From: an uncultured Microbulbifer sp.
GTDB lineage: Bacteria; Pseudomonadota; Gammaproteobacteria; Pseudomonadales; Cellvibrionaceae
Direction: 5' to 3'
Length of the DNA: 64,000 bases
Assembly: GCF_947498635.1 (NCBI RefSeq)
Contig: NZ_CANMKV010000020.1
Location: 21,520-85,519, forward strand
Within the stretch, counting starts at the first letter, position 1; every line of letters starts with the position of its first letter. Below, piece after piece: positions 34,094 through 43,908 of this stretch. The notes beneath the pieces are model-generated. The model made no database searches. It saw only the letters and a program-made list of their open reading frames with translations, and had not been told where the DNA came from. Made by a program: the position numbers and the translations under genes.

Positions 34094-34808
34094 ATGCACA
34101 AAATTTCAGGAACTTCAGCACCCTTGTGATTACAGCCATCCTAGTCTCAGCCTGTAGTGGAGAGGCGGAAATGGTGAAAGCAACACTCTCGACTTTCATC
34201 ACAGGCGAAGGTAATTATATTACCCGAGAAATAGCCATTCCAATGCCCAGGATTTTATCCAGGACTTAGCTTTTACTGTAAATAAATACGAAGGAATTTC
34301 CCTCCGGAACCCAGAGAAAATTTTGAAACCCTTAGAAAAAATATTAGAAAACTAATACTTGTGCGACCACTCATTTGCTATCAACACATATAAAACCAGT
34401 ATTTTATTCAGCGGCCTACATGTCAGAAATAGAGGGCTTTTAACAAGAATCATTGAACTAGAAAAGAGAGAGACAGATTAGCGGTATTCCCAACTTTACT
34501 AGAGTTGGCGATTTCCGGTACAAAATAGACAGTAACAAAAATTTATCCTAGTTCTTCTACGAGGAAGCCATATGGAATAGATATAGTAAAGAATATTACT
34601 TAGATACCAAGGAAGAAATCTCGAAATTAAACTCTACCACATGTTAAATACCCAACGCTCATTTCCGTTGAATGAACTCCGCGGTGAATTTACCGCAAGA
34701 TTTTACCATCCAGAGTCTTATGCAGAATACAATTGCGATTATCTCCACGCCTACCATAGAGGCGTACACCCACCTGGGATCTCAGTAGTCTTGAGATCCC
34801 AGTGTTAG
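34094..34808 (+). pseudogene. Decayed lipoprotein gene, split over all three frames
   Basis: The stretch between the PAS gene and ntrC has coding-like segments in successive frames. They are an ATG at 34094 (MHKISGTSAPL), a lipobox-like segment ITAILVSACSGEAEMVK from 34126, NAQDFIQDLAFTVNKYEG from 34242 to a TAA at 34353, the same frame resuming with YLCDHSFAINTYKTS to a TAG at 34479, a third segment from 34471 with an internal TAG at 34549, and MLNTQRSFPLNELRG from 34641. Joined, they give about 235 residues of a plausible secreted lipoprotein. At least three frameshifts and two in-frame stops mark it as dead. I do not recognise the family. Confidence 0.75.
34774..34802. terminator. Hairpin between the pseudogene and ntrC
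   Basis: A perfect 11-base stem (CTGGGATCTCA with TGAGATCCCAG, 7-base loop) lies eight bases beyond the ntrC stop. No long T-run is present on either side, so termination is likely but not certain. Confidence 0.6.
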
Positions 34809-34810
34809 AG

Positions 34811-36217
34811 TCACTCTCCACTCATCCCCAGCTCTTTCAGCTTCCTGGTCAGGGTATTTCGCCCCCAACCCAGTAAATCTGCAGCATCCCGTTTACGTCC
34901 GGCAGTATGCTTGAGGGCGATTTCTATCAACGCCTTCTCAAAAGCCGGCACGGCTTCGCTGAGAATTTCCTTGCGCCCGGCGCTCAGGGCTTGATCGGCC
35001 CAGAGTCGCAGGGCCTTTTGCCAGTCCAGGGGGGCTTCGACATCGTTCCCCTGTTGGTGCAATTCCTGCGGTAAATCCTCGATATGCACTTCGCGGCCCG
35101 AGGCCATCACGGTAATCCAGCGACAGGTGTTTTCCAGCTGGCGCACATTCCCAGGCCAGTCGAGCCCGGCAAGGTATCCCTCGGCCTCTTTACTCAGAAT
35201 TTTGGGCTCAACATCGAGATCTGCAGCGGCGGCATTAAAGAAATGACGCACCAATCGTGGGATGTCTTCACGCCTGTCCGCCAACCGCGGAATATGGATA
35301 CGAATAACATTCAAGCGGTGAAATAAATCCTCGCGGAATTTATGCTCGCGTACCAACTCCTCCAGGTTCTGATGGGTAGCGGCAATAATACGCACGTCCA
35401 CTTTTACCGGGGTGTGACCTCCAACCCGGTAAAACTCCCCATCTGCCAACACGCGCAACAACCGCGTCTGTGTTTCCGCCGGCATATCACCGATCTCATC
35501 CAGGAAAAGGGTACCGCTATTGGCCTGTTCGAAACGCCCGGTGCGCTGGGCACTGGCCCCGGTAAAGGCGCCCTTCTCGTGGCCAAACAATTCGGATTCC
35601 ATCAGGTCTTTGGGGATGGCGGCCATATTGAGGGCGATAAATGGCTTATCCCGGCGCGGGCTGTGGTTATGCAGGGCCTGCGCCACCAGCTCCTTGCCGG
35701 TGCCCGATTCACCGTTAATCAATACCGTGATATTCGAGTGAGACAGGCGACCAATGGCGCGAAACACTTCCTGCATAGCCGGCGCTTCGCCGATAATCTC
35801 TTTATTACCCGCACCATTGTCCGGCTCTGCGCGCTCTTCCTGGGCCTGTTCTTTGGCGTGCGCCAAGGCGCGGCGGGTAACCGCCACGGCCTCATCGATA
35901 TCGAAGGGCTTGGGTAAATATTCAAAAGCCCCGCCCTGGTAGGCGGCCACCGCACTGTCGAGATCTGAGTGCGCGGTCATAATAATAATCGGCAGGCCCG
36001 GACGCTCCGCCTGGAATCGCTCCAGCAGTTTAAACCCGTCGGAACCCGGCATGCGGATATCACTAATCACCACATCCGGCGAATCGCTGTAAAAATCATC
36101 TAGAGCGCGATCACCACTCTCGTAACACTGGGTTTCGATTCCCTCCCGCGAAAGTGCCCGCTCCAGTACCCAGCGGATTGATCGGTCGTCGTCAATAATC
36201 CAAACGCGATTGCTCAT
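34811..36217 (-). CDS. ntrC: Nitrogen regulator NtrC (sigma-54 activator)
   Basis: The 468-residue protein has a receiver domain with phospho-acceptor Asp53 (VVISDIRMPG), then a sigma-54 AAA+ domain with Walker A GESGTGKE, the GAFTGA loop for sigma-54 contact and Walker B TLFLDEIGD. A C-terminal Fis-type helix-turn-helix follows (GRKRDAADLLGWGRNTLTRK). It activates glnA and other nitrogen genes with sigma-54 RNA polymerase. It follows ntrB by 21 bases. Confidence 0.97.
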   Translation of the reverse strand: MSNRVWIIDDDRSIRWVLERALSREGIETQCYESGDRALDDFYSDSPDVVISDIRMPGSDGFKLLERFQAERPGLPIIIMTAHSDLDSAVAAYQGGAFEYLPKPFDIDEAVAVTRRALAHAKEQAQEERAEPDNGAGNKEIIGEAPAMQEVFRAIGRLSHSNITVLINGESGTGKELVAQALHNHSPRRDKPFIALNMAAIPKDLMESELFGHEKGAFTGASAQRTGRFEQANSGTLFLDEIGDMPAETQTRLLRVLADGEFYRVGGHTPVKVDVRIIAATHQNLEELVREHKFREDLFHRLNVIRIHIPRLADRREDIPRLVRHFFNAAAADLDVEPKILSKEAEGYLAGLDWPGNVRQLENTCRWITVMASGREVHIEDLPQELHQQGNDVEAPLDWQKALRLWADQALSAGRKEILSEAVPAFEKALIEIALKHTAGRKRDAADLLGWGRNTLTRKLKELGMSGE

Positions 36218-36238
36218 TCTCTAGGTTCCTGTATTGGC

Positions 36239-37303
36239 TTATTCGGTAACAAGTGGCAGGTAAATCTGGAACACACTGCGACCCGGTCGGCTATCGCATT
36301 TGATCAGGCCGCGATGCTGGTTGATGATGTTCTGGGAGATAGACAGCCCCAGGCCCGAGCCCTCGGCACGCCCGGAAATCATCGGGAAAAATATGCGCTC
36401 ACGGATCTCCTCGGGAATACCGGGCCCGTTGTCTTCTATTTCAATACGGCAAACCAGCGGGCAGTGGCGCCGGCCGATGGTGAATTGACGCTGTACCCGA
36501 GTGCGCAGCACCATCTCTCCGCTGGCGAGGCCTATGCTCTCGTCGATGGCCTGCATGGCATTGCGGGCGATATTCAACAGGGCCTGGATTAATTGCTCGG
36601 GGTCTGCCGGCACATCGGGAATAGAGGGGTCGTAATCCCGGCGAATGCGTAGTTCGCCCCCGCACTCGGCCTCCACCAACTGGGCCACCCGCTCCAGAAT
36701 CTCGTGCACATTACTGGGCGCCAACCGTACCGGCTGGCGCGGCCCCAGCAGGCGATCGACCAGGTTGCGCAGGCGATCCACCTCTTCGATGATGATCTGG
36801 GTGTACTCTTCGAGCGAGGCATCGGGCAGCTCCCGCTGCAGTAGCTGTGCGGCGCCGCGAATGCCGCCGAGGGGATTCTTTACTTCATGAGCCATACCGC
36901 GCACCAGATTGCGCGCGGTTTCCTGGGTACTGAGTAGCGCGTCCTCGCGGGCGATACGCAGCAAACGGTCCATCGGCTGCACTTCCACCAGCAACACCCC
37001 CAGCTCCGGCACGGGGCTCACAGAGTAATCAACGGTGCGTGTTTCCTGATTATGCAGGCGCCAGCGGGCCCGGCGCACCGTGAATTTCTCACCACTGGCA
37101 AGGGCACTGCGCAGAGCCTTCTGCGCCTCAACGGATTCCCGCACCACCTCCTCCAAGGGCATTCCCTCAACCCGCGCGCTGGAAGCGGCCAATAAATCCT
37201 CGGCGGCATTGTTCAGATAGCAGAGTGCTAACTGGTCATCCAACACCAATACCGCAGAGGTAAGGCTGTCTAGTAACTGGCGCAACTGGCGATCATTGAG
37301 CAT
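36239..37303 (-). CDS. ntrB: Nitrogen regulation sensor kinase/phosphatase NtrB
   Basis: The 354-residue soluble histidine kinase has an N-terminal PAS domain (about 5-105), the phosphorylation His139 in GMAHEVKNPLGGIRGAAQLL, an N box (LLNIARNAMQAIDE) and G boxes DNGPGIPEEI and GSGLGLSIS. No membrane segments, as expected for NtrB, which responds to PII and glutamine. An NtrC-type site lies 215 bases upstream. Confidence 0.97.
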   Translation of the reverse strand: MLNDRQLRQLLDSLTSAVLVLDDQLALCYLNNAAEDLLAASSARVEGMPLEEVVRESVEAQKALRSALASGEKFTVRRARWRLHNQETRTVDYSVSPVPELGVLLVEVQPMDRLLRIAREDALLSTQETARNLVRGMAHEVKNPLGGIRGAAQLLQRELPDASLEEYTQIIIEEVDRLRNLVDRLLGPRQPVRLAPSNVHEILERVAQLVEAECGGELRIRRDYDPSIPDVPADPEQLIQALLNIARNAMQAIDESIGLASGEMVLRTRVQRQFTIGRRHCPLVCRIEIEDNGPGIPEEIRERIFFPMISGRAEGSGLGLSISQNIINQHRGLIKCDSRPGRSVFQIYLPLVTE

Positions 37304-37619
37304 TCAATAGTTTCCGCTTCTCAACAGGGGCCTGGGCACGATCCTGCGCCCGGCGCGATAAACCCTTGTACCTAGCCAGTGCAAAAAGCAAACCAAAATG
37401 GCGCACATGGCGGTCCGAGAGGCACAGTCCGACCACCGCAGTATTTTTACGCTGCCCGGTCTCTGCAGCAGCCCAATCAACCACAGGAAAAGGTAGAAAC
37501 GTACAAGGAGAACGACCTGCGCACCATATTAGTGCGCAAGCTATTGATTCACCAGCGAGTCTCAAAGAGGAGTAGCGCCCTCCCAAAAGAGGCAGTTGGC
37601 GCCGGTATTGGCTAGAGAC
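37304..37619. other. ntrB upstream region
   Basis: No credible gene: a 97-codon minus-strand frame (37293-37586) has unlikely composition, overlaps the start of ntrB and has no motif. The region carries the NtrC-type inverted repeat listed separately and is probably the ntrBC promoter region. Confidence 0.55.
37518..37538. promoter_or_regulatory. NtrC-binding site candidate upstream of ntrB
   Basis: GCACCATATTAGTGC fits the GCAC-N7-GTGC core of NtrC sites and is extended by flanking TGC and GCA to seven-base arms. NtrC autoregulating its own operon through such a site is known in enterobacteria. Confidence 0.65.
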
Positions 37620-38270
37620 TCAGGGGGTGGGCTGCGCCTGGGGGATGCCCGGCCCCACGGGGGCTTTGGGAGCCTGCGGAGCACGCGGTGCCGGGTTGTC
37701 CGGGAGCCTTCCCCCCGGACGCTTCACATACAGGGTGATCACCTGAGACTGGGCCAAGACCTGTCCTCTGGCATCGGTAAGCACCGCCTGCACCGAATGG
37801 GTGCCCCGCTCTAGTAGGGAGATATCCAGACCCGCTCCCTCGGAGCTGCCGTTCCAGGGCTTGCCATCAACTACTGCAAAGAAGCTGGCCCCCTCCGGAT
37901 ACACCGGTTGTACGTTGACCTGCAGTGGAATAAAGCGTTGCCCCGGTGGGATCGTAGCGCCGTCCTGCGGACTCACAATCTGAATAGTGAGGGGGCCCGT
38001 GGGCCCTTCTTTGCCCTCATCCTCTCTATCTTTGGGCGACAACTTGCGGGTTGACAACGGGCGCGGCAGGGCGATGGGCTGTACATTGATCGGGGCCAAC
38101 TCCACCTTTTGTGCCTGCCCATTGGCCGGTGGCGTATCGCTAAATGTCACCTGGCCATCGGGGCCGACAACTTTGTAAATAGTGCCCGATGCGCTGCCAC
38201 CATCGGTGCCGGCAAGGGCAAATAACGGTGTGGCGAGGCACAATACCTTAAGCAATTTTGTATATCCCAT
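37620..38270 (-). CDS. DUF4124 domain protein with C-terminal beta-sandwich
   Basis: The 216-residue exported protein (signal about 1-20) has a DUF4124 motif (TIYKVVGPDGQVTFSDTPPAN, residues about 30-50), a proline-rich linker and a C-terminal Ig-like region (IVSPQDGATIPPGQ, then DISLLERGTHSVQAVLTD). It ends in a Pro/Ala-rich tail. It lies between glnA and ntrB, a position often held by such a gene in related bacteria. Function unknown; periplasmic. Confidence 0.8.
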   Translation of the reverse strand: MGYTKLLKVLCLATPLFALAGTDGGSASGTIYKVVGPDGQVTFSDTPPANGQAQKVELAPINVQPIALPRPLSTRKLSPKDREDEGKEGPTGPLTIQIVSPQDGATIPPGQRFIPLQVNVQPVYPEGASFFAVVDGKPWNGSSEGAGLDISLLERGTHSVQAVLTDARGQVLAQSQVITLYVKRPGGRLPDNPAPRAPQAPKAPVGPGIPQAQPTP

Positions 38271-38416
38271 AGCTCCATCGGCCGCACAGCGGCGCTCCTT
38301 GTGTCTGCTCGATTGTGGGCTCCAACTTGGCGGGGCCAGCTAGCAATAAGCGCTGTAAACGCCGCGACAATGATCGACGGCAAAAACAACCACCCCAGTG
38401 AAAGTGTACCTCCAAT

Positions 38417-38450
38417 AAAAAAGCCCGCACCAGGGCGGTGCGGGCTTTTC
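38417..38450 (-). terminator. Intrinsic terminator after glnA
   Basis: An 11-base perfect stem (AAGCCCGCACC with GGTGCGGGCTT, 5-base loop), flanked by A-runs on the plus strand that give TTTTTT after the hairpin on the minus strand. It is 40 bases beyond the glnA stop. Confidence 0.9.
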
Positions 38451-38489
38451 GAGAACAGCTCGACGGCATCACTGTGATGCCGCTCGCTA

Positions 38490-39896
38490 TTACACGGAGT
38501 AGTACATATCGAACTCAACCGGGTGTGTGGTCATGTTCAGGCGCTCTACTTCTTCACGCTTCAAATCGATGTAGGCATCGATTGCGTCGTCAGTGAATAC
38601 GCCGCCTTCGGTCAGGAAGGCGCGATCGCTATTCAGTGCGTCCAGGGCACCTTCCAGGCTCTCGGCTACCGTCGGGTACTCAGCCAACTCTTCGGGCGGC
38701 AGGTCGTACAGATCCTTGTCGGCGGCATCGCCGGGGTGGATCTTGTTCTTAACACCGTCGAGGCCCGCCATCAGCAGTGCGGCGAACGCCAGGTAGGGGT
38801 TGGCGGTCGGATCCGGGAAACGGGTCTCGATGCGCTTACCTTTCGGCGAGGTCACATACGGAATGCGAATGGAAGCGGAGCGGTTGCGCGCAGAGTAAGC
38901 CAGGATAACCGGTGCTTCGAAGCCCGGTACCAGACGCTTGTAGGAGTTGGTAGACGCGTTACAGATCGCATTCAGAGCGCGTGCGTGCTTCACGATACCG
39001 CCGATATAATACAGAGCGGTCTCGGACAGACCCGCGTAGGCGTCGCCGGCAAATTGGTTTACGCCATCCTTGGTGAAGGACTGGTGTACGTGCATGCCGG
39101 AACCGTTATCGCCAACCAGGGGCTTGGGCATAAAGGTTGCCGTTTTACCGTAAGCGTGCGCCACATTGTGCACAGCGTACTTGAGGATCTGTACCTCATC
39201 CGCTTTCTTGGTCAGAGTGTTAGCGGCAACGCCGATCTCACACTGTCCTGCGGTGCCCACTTCGTGGTGGTGCACTTCTACACGCAGACCCATCTGCTCC
39301 ATAGCGGAACACATGGCAGCGCGCACATCGTGCAGGGAGTCGACCGGGGGTACGGGGAAGTAACCGCCCTTAACACCCGGACGGTGACCGATATTGCCCT
39401 CGGCAAAGCTGTGACCGGAGGACCAGGCCGCCTCTTCGGAATTGATTTTGTAGAAGGCGCCGCCCATTTCGGCACCCCAAGTAATGTCGTCGAATACGAA
39501 GAACTCGGGCTCTGGGCCGAACAGTGCGGTGTCGCCCAGACCGGTGGACTTCAGATATTCCTCGGCGCGCAGTGCAATGGAGCGGGGATCACGCTCGTAG
39601 CCCTGACCGGTGACCGGGTCCACGATGTTACAGCGAATAATAACGGTGCTCTCATCGGTGAAGGGGTCGAGGAACGCGGTATCGTCATCCGGCATCAGGA
39701 TCATGTCGGACTCATTGATACCCTTCCAGCCAGCGATAGAGGAGCCATCAAACATCTTGCCCTCTTCGAAGAACTCGCCGTCAATCTCCGACACAGGGAT
39801 GGAAACGTGCTGTTCTTTACCCTTGGTGTCGGTGAAGCGCAGGTCTACCCACTTAGCCTCACTCTCTTTAATCAAATCGAGCGTTTTCGCTGACAT
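38490..39896 (-). CDS. glnA: Glutamine synthetase, type I
   Basis: The ATG at 39896 (GGAGG upstream) gives exactly the family length of 468 residues; the longer frame to 40148 crosses the promoter. Catalytic blocks include [21 protein letters not shown], the ATP-binding [16 protein letters not shown], and NRSASIRIP. The adenylylation Tyr is present in [11 protein letters not shown], so it is covalently regulated by GlnE. A sigma-54 promoter and NtrC sites precede it. Confidence 0.98.
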   Translation of the reverse strand: MSAKTLDLIKESEAKWVDLRFTDTKGKEQHVSIPVSEIDGEFFEEGKMFDGSSIAGWKGINESDMILMPDDDTAFLDPFTDESTVIIRCNIVDPVTGQGYERDPRSIALRAEEYLKSTGLGDTALFGPEPEFFVFDDITWGAEMGGAFYKINSEEAAWSSGHSFAEGNIGHRPGVKGGYFPVPPVDSLHDVRAAMCSAMEQMGLRVEVHHHEVGTAGQCEIGVAANTLTKKADEVQILKYAVHNVAHAYGKTATFMPKPLVGDNGSGMHVHQSFTKDGVNQFAGDAYAGLSETALYYIGGIVKHARALNAICNASTNSYKRLVPGFEAPVILAYSARNRSASIRIPYVTSPKGKRIETRFPDPTANPYLAFAALLMAGLDGVKNKIHPGDAADKDLYDLPPEELAEYPTVAESLEGALDALNSDRAFLTEGGVFTDDAIDAYIDLKREEVERLNMTTHPVEFDMYYSV

Positions 39897-39977
39897 TGCT
39901 GTCCTCCAGGTCTTGAAAAGTAATTGGTCGCTATGCCTTTGCTGCCGGCATTCACTCTTTACCTGGCGTGAAATAAA

Positions 39978-39993
39978 GCAAGGAGTGTGCCAA
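39978..39993 (-). promoter_or_regulatory. Sigma-54 promoter of glnA
   Basis: On the minus strand TTGGCACACTCCTTGC has the -24 GG and -12 GC exactly 10 bases apart, with every other consensus position of TGGCAC-N5-TTGC matched. The start of transcription should be near 39966, leaving a leader of about 70 bases before glnA. Confidence 0.9.
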
Positions 39994-40097
39994 ATTAGGG
40001 CAGCCGCGCCGCAGCGGCGACTAGCGCCGGTGCGGGCCCCAGCACTGGGCCGACTGGGGCAGGATAGATGTATTGTGGCCGAGCAGCCACAGGTAAA

Positions 40098-40114
40098 TGC
40101 ACCATTCTGGCGCG
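40098..40114. promoter_or_regulatory. NtrC-binding site upstream of glnA
   Basis: TGCACCATTCTGGCGCG matches the TGCACCA-N3-TGGTGCA pattern at all but two positions. It lies about 130-150 bases before the predicted glnA transcription start, the usual enhancer distance. Confidence 0.75.
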
Positions 40115-40142
40115 ATCGTTCTCGAGGGCGCTCATTAACAGT

Positions 40143-40157
40143 GCACAACCAAGTTGC
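40143..40157. promoter_or_regulatory. Second, weaker NtrC-like site upstream of glnA
   Basis: GCACAACCAAGTTGC has GCAC-N7-TTGC, one mismatch from the core. It is about 180 bases before the predicted start of transcription and may act with the site at 40098. Confidence 0.45.
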
Positions 40158-40216
40158 CTCCGGCTAGTTTATAATGCCGCACCTTCTTATCAACATGCGG
40201 TACCACACGGATTCCC

Positions 40217-41701
40217 ATGCACTTTGTCGTCAAGTTTTTTCCAGAGATCACCATCAAGAGCAACCCTGTGCGCAAGCGGATGTCTCGCCAGCTCAAGGAC
40301 AACCTGCAGCGCCTGCTGCACCAGCTGGACGACCGCATTCAAGTGCGCAAAGACTGGGAAAAGATCGATGTGATCGCCCCGGATGCCGTAGCGCACCTGG
40401 GCAGCCGTATCGAAGAGGTGCTCTCCCATACTCCCGGTATCGCCAACTTCTCCCGCGTGCAACAGTTCCCCCTGGGCGACCTGCACGATATGTATGAGAA
40501 AACCCTGGCGGTGTGGGGCCCAGCCCTCAAGGACAAAACGTTTTGTGTGCGGGTAAAACGCACCGGCAAGCACGACTTCCAATCTCTAGATGTCGAACAG
40601 TACGTGGGGGGTGGTCTCAATCAGAATACCGAGGCGGCCGGGGTCAAACTGAAAAACCCGGATATCACCGTGAAGCTGGAGGTCCGCCACGACAAGCTCA
40701 ACGTGATCGAGGTACAGCACCCCGGTCTCGGCGGTTTTCCCCTGGGCACACAGGACCCGGTGTTGTCGCTGGTATCCGGCGGCTTTGACTCCACCGTGGC
40801 CAGCTACCTGATGATGAAGCGCGGCCTGCGCACTCACTTCCTGTTTTTCAACCTGGGTGGGCGCCAACACGAGCTGGGCGTGAAGGAAGTGGCCTATTAC
40901 CTGTGGAATAAATACGGTGCCTCCCACCGGGTGCGCTTCGTAACGGTGCCCTTTGATGAGGTGGTGGCAGAGATCCTAGAGCGCGTCGACGACTCCCATA
41001 TGGGCGTGATTCTGAAACGCATGATGCTGCGTGCCGCCGATGTGATTTCCAAGGAACTAGAAGTAGACGCAGTGGTAACCGGTGAGGCGATCGCCCAGGT
41101 TTCCAGCCAGACCCTGAAAAATCTGGCGGTCATTGATAGCGTCACCGACACCCTGGTACTGCGCCCGCTGATCACCACCGATAAAACCGACATTATCCGC
41201 ACTTCGCGGGAAATCGGCACCGAGGAATTCGCCGCGAATATGCCCGAGTACTGCGGCGTGATCTCGGTGAAACCCACCACCCGCGCGAAGATTGAAAAAG
41301 TGGAGTCTGAGGAAAACCGCTTCGACTTCACCATCCTCGATCGCGCCATCAGCAATCGTTCGATCCAGAATATCGATCAGGTGATCGAAGAGGTGGATGG
41401 CGAGGCCCCAGAAGTGGAGGTTCGCGAGGAGGCCGGCGGCGCCGTCGTACTCGATATCCGCCACCCGGACGAAGAGGAAATGGACCCACTGGAGCTCGAG
41501 GGCGCAGAGGTGCAGACCATTCCCTTCTATCGCTTGAACAGCAACTTCGCCCAGCTGGATCAGGAACGCGAATACCTGCTCTACTGCGCTCGCGGAGTGA
41601 TGAGCCGCCTGCACGCCTCGCACCTGCTAGACGAGGGCTTCCGCAATGTCGGCGTACTGCGCCCACAGATTCCACACCGCCCCGAAGGCCTCAAGAAGTA
41701 G
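40217..41701 (+). CDS. thiI: tRNA 4-thiouridine synthase / thiazole sulfurtransferase ThiI
   Basis: The 494-residue enzyme thiolates U8 of tRNA and supplies sulfur for thiamin. It has an N-terminal ferredoxin-like/THUMP region (about 1-165), a PP-loop SGGFDSTVASYL and the long form with a C-terminal rhodanese domain whose catalytic Cys457 is in LYCARGVM (E. coli Cys456). It is divergent from glnA. Confidence 0.96.
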   Translation: MHFVVKFFPEITIKSNPVRKRMSRQLKDNLQRLLHQLDDRIQVRKDWEKIDVIAPDAVAHLGSRIEEVLSHTPGIANFSRVQQFPLGDLHDMYEKTLAVWGPALKDKTFCVRVKRTGKHDFQSLDVEQYVGGGLNQNTEAAGVKLKNPDITVKLEVRHDKLNVIEVQHPGLGGFPLGTQDPVLSLVSGGFDSTVASYLMMKRGLRTHFLFFNLGGRQHELGVKEVAYYLWNKYGASHRVRFVTVPFDEVVAEILERVDDSHMGVILKRMMLRAADVISKELEVDAVVTGEAIAQVSSQTLKNLAVIDSVTDTLVLRPLITTDKTDIIRTSREIGTEEFAANMPEYCGVISVKPTTRAKIEKVESEENRFDFTILDRAISNRSIQNIDQVIEEVDGEAPEVEVREEAGGAVVLDIRHPDEEEMDPLELEGAEVQTIPFYRLNSNFAQLDQEREYLLYCARGVMSRLHASHLLDEGFRNVGVLRPQIPHRPEGLKK

Positions 41702-41911
41702 CCTCTGCGCGCGGGCGCTTGCTGCGTCCGCGCGCACCTCCCACAACAGTGGGGTCCACTATTCTGAACATGGCCGGTGATTTTTTACTCAAAATCACTC
41801 CCAATTGTCATGCGGCCCCCCTATAATCGCCGCCTTTGGCCGGAATGCTGCTGTAGAAACCCCGCAGGCCCCCGCCCCGATTTACCCAGATTTAACGCCC
41901 AGAGGCCCCCA

Positions 41912-43720
41912 GTGATAGACAATCTGCGCAATATTGCGATTATCGCCCACGTAGACCACGGCAAAACCACCCTGGTGGACAAGCTGCTGTCCCAGTCCGG
42001 CACTCTCGACCGCCGCGACGAAGGCGCAGAGCGGGTCATGGACTCCAACGATCAAGAGCGTGAGCGCGGCATCACCATCCTGGCGAAAAACACCGCCATT
42101 CGCTGGAACGACTACCGCATCAACATCGTCGATACCCCCGGACACGCCGACTTCGGCGGCGAGGTAGAGCGCGTACTGTCCATGGTCGACTCTGTATTGC
42201 TGCTGGTAGACGCGGTCGACGGCCCCATGCCGCAGACTCGCTTCGTCACCCAGAAAGCCTTTGAGCAGGGCCTCAACCCCATCGTGGTGATCAATAAGAT
42301 CGACCGTCCCGGCGCGCGCCCGGACTGGGTGATGGATCAGGTCTTCGACCTGTTTGACAGCCTCGGCGCCACCGATGAACAGCTGGACTTCCCGGTAGTC
42401 TATGCCTCCGCCCTCAACGGTATCGCCGGTCTCGACGACACCGACCTGGCCGATGATATGACACCGCTGTTCCAGATGATCGTGGACAAAGTAGAGCCAC
42501 CCAAGGTCGACCCCAACGGCGCCTTCCAAATGCAGGTTTCCGCCCTGGATTACTCCAGCTACGTAGGCGTAATCGGCGTTGGCCGTATCAGCCGCGGCAC
42601 CCTAAAGCCCAACCAACAGGTAGTGGTGCTGGACCGCGAGGGCAGTTCACGCAAGGCTAAGGTCCTGCAAGTTATGGGTTACCTGGGCCTCGAGCGCGTC
42701 GAAGTTGAACAGGCCAGCGCCGGCGATATCGTCTGCATCACCGGTGTGGGCGAACTGAATATCTCCGACACCTTGTGTGATGTCGACACCCCGGAAGCCC
42801 TGCCGGCCCTGAGCGTGGACGAGCCCACCGTGAGCATGACCTTCCAGGTCAACGACTCGCCCTTTGCCGGCCAGGACGGCAAATATGTAACCTCGCGCAA
42901 TATCAAAGAGCGCCTGGACCAGGAGCTGATCCACAACGTGGCCCTGCGTGTAGAGCAAGGCGACTCCCCAGATAAATTCAAGGTTTCCGGCCGTGGCGAA
43001 CTGCACTTGTCCGTTCTGATCGAGTCCATGCGCCGCGAAGGTTTCGAGCTGGGCGTATCCCGTCCGGAAGTGGTACAGAGAGAAGTCGACGGCGAGATCC
43101 ACGAGCCCTACGAGCAGGTGGTTATCGACGTTGAAGAGCAGCACCAGGGCCCGATTATGGAAGAGCTGGGTCTGCGCAAGGCCGACCTCACCAATATGGA
43201 GCCGGACGGCAAAGGCCGCGTGCGCCTGACCTTTATCGTGCCCTCCCGCGGCATGATCGGTTTCCGCTCCCAGTTCCTCACCATCACCAGTGGCTCCGGC
43301 ATCATGACCAGCATCTTCGACCACTATGGTCCGGTGAAGCAGGGTGAAGTGGCCAAGCGCATCAACGGCGTACTGGTTTCCATGGTCAAAGGCAAGACCC
43401 TCGCTTACGGCCTGTTCGCTCTGCAGGATCGCGGCCGCCTGTTCCTGGGCCACGGTGAAGAGGTCTACGAAGGACAGATCGTCGGCATCCACTCCCGCGG
43501 CAACGACCTGGTGGTAAACCCCACTAAGGCCAAGCAGCTCACCAACGTGCGCGCCTCAGGTACCGACGACGCACTGACCCTGTCGCCGCCCATCCGCCAC
43601 ACTTTAGAGCAGGCGCTGGAATTTATCGAAGACGACGAATTGGTAGAAGTGACTCCCAACTTTATCCGTCTGCGCAAAAAAATCCTGCAGGAAAATATGC
43701 GCAAACGCGCGAAGAAATAA
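41912..43720 (+). CDS. typA: Ribosome-associated GTPase TypA/BipA
   Basis: GTG at 41912 (AGAGG nearby) gives 602 residues, the family's usual length; the frame open to 41777 is not coding-like. G1 [10 protein letters not shown], switch RERGITI, G3 [10 protein letters not shown] and G4 [10 protein letters not shown] define a translational GTPase, followed by EF-G-like domains and the BipA C-terminus. The 3' end and terminator are duplicated 2.7 kb downstream, after the chitinase. Confidence 0.97.
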   Translation: MIDNLRNIAIIAHVDHGKTTLVDKLLSQSGTLDRRDEGAERVMDSNDQERERGITILAKNTAIRWNDYRINIVDTPGHADFGGEVERVLSMVDSVLLLVDAVDGPMPQTRFVTQKAFEQGLNPIVVINKIDRPGARPDWVMDQVFDLFDSLGATDEQLDFPVVYASALNGIAGLDDTDLADDMTPLFQMIVDKVEPPKVDPNGAFQMQVSALDYSSYVGVIGVGRISRGTLKPNQQVVVLDREGSSRKAKVLQVMGYLGLERVEVEQASAGDIVCITGVGELNISDTLCDVDTPEALPALSVDEPTVSMTFQVNDSPFAGQDGKYVTSRNIKERLDQELIHNVALRVEQGDSPDKFKVSGRGELHLSVLIESMRREGFELGVSRPEVVQREVDGEIHEPYEQVVIDVEEQHQGPIMEELGLRKADLTNMEPDGKGRVRLTFIVPSRGMIGFRSQFLTITSGSGIMTSIFDHYGPVKQGEVAKRINGVLVSMVKGKTLAYGLFALQDRGRLFLGHGEEVYEGQIVGIHSRGNDLVVNPTKAKQLTNVRASGTDDALTLSPPIRHTLEQALEFIEDDELVEVTPNFIRLRKKILQENMRKRAKK

Positions 43721-43769
43721 TTTATATTTTCTTCCACTCTAAAAAGGGCCCTAACGGGCCCTTTTTTAT
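43687..43769 (+). repeat. Copy A of typA-tail direct repeat
   Basis: The last codons of typA plus its terminator (GCAGGAAAA, then GCGCGAAGAAATAA, TTTTCTTCCA, AAAAAGGGCCC) recur imperfectly at 46440-46528 downstream of the chitinase. Copy A includes the real typA stop codon. Confidence 0.75.
43741..43768 (+). terminator. Intrinsic terminator after typA
   Basis: AAAAAGGGCCC, TAAC loop, GGGCCCTTTTTT. It lies 20 bases after the typA stop. Confidence 0.92.
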
Positions 43770-43854
43770 TTGCCCTCTCACGACAAATAATACGCCGATC
43801 ACTGTAAATATAAAAATCCCTCGGGCGAGGCTGTATTACTAATAGCTGAGTAAT

Positions 43855-43908
43855 GTATACCGCTAGCTGGTATACGGTAAGAAAATTCACCGAAAATATA
43901 CCAGCTAG
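43855..43908. repeat. Overlapping inverted repeats upstream of the chitinase
   Basis: GTATACC and GGTATAC (7-base arms around GCTAGCT, 43855-43875) form one repeat. CTAGCTGGTATA at 43863 also pairs perfectly with TATACCAGCTAG at 43897-43908. Three half-sites of TATACC(A)GCTAG type suggest a regulator-binding array or alternative hairpins. Confidence 0.5.

Noticed and set aside
37293..37586. A 97-codon minus-strand ORF before ntrB
   Set aside because: It overlaps the ntrB start, has unlikely composition and covers the NtrC-type site.
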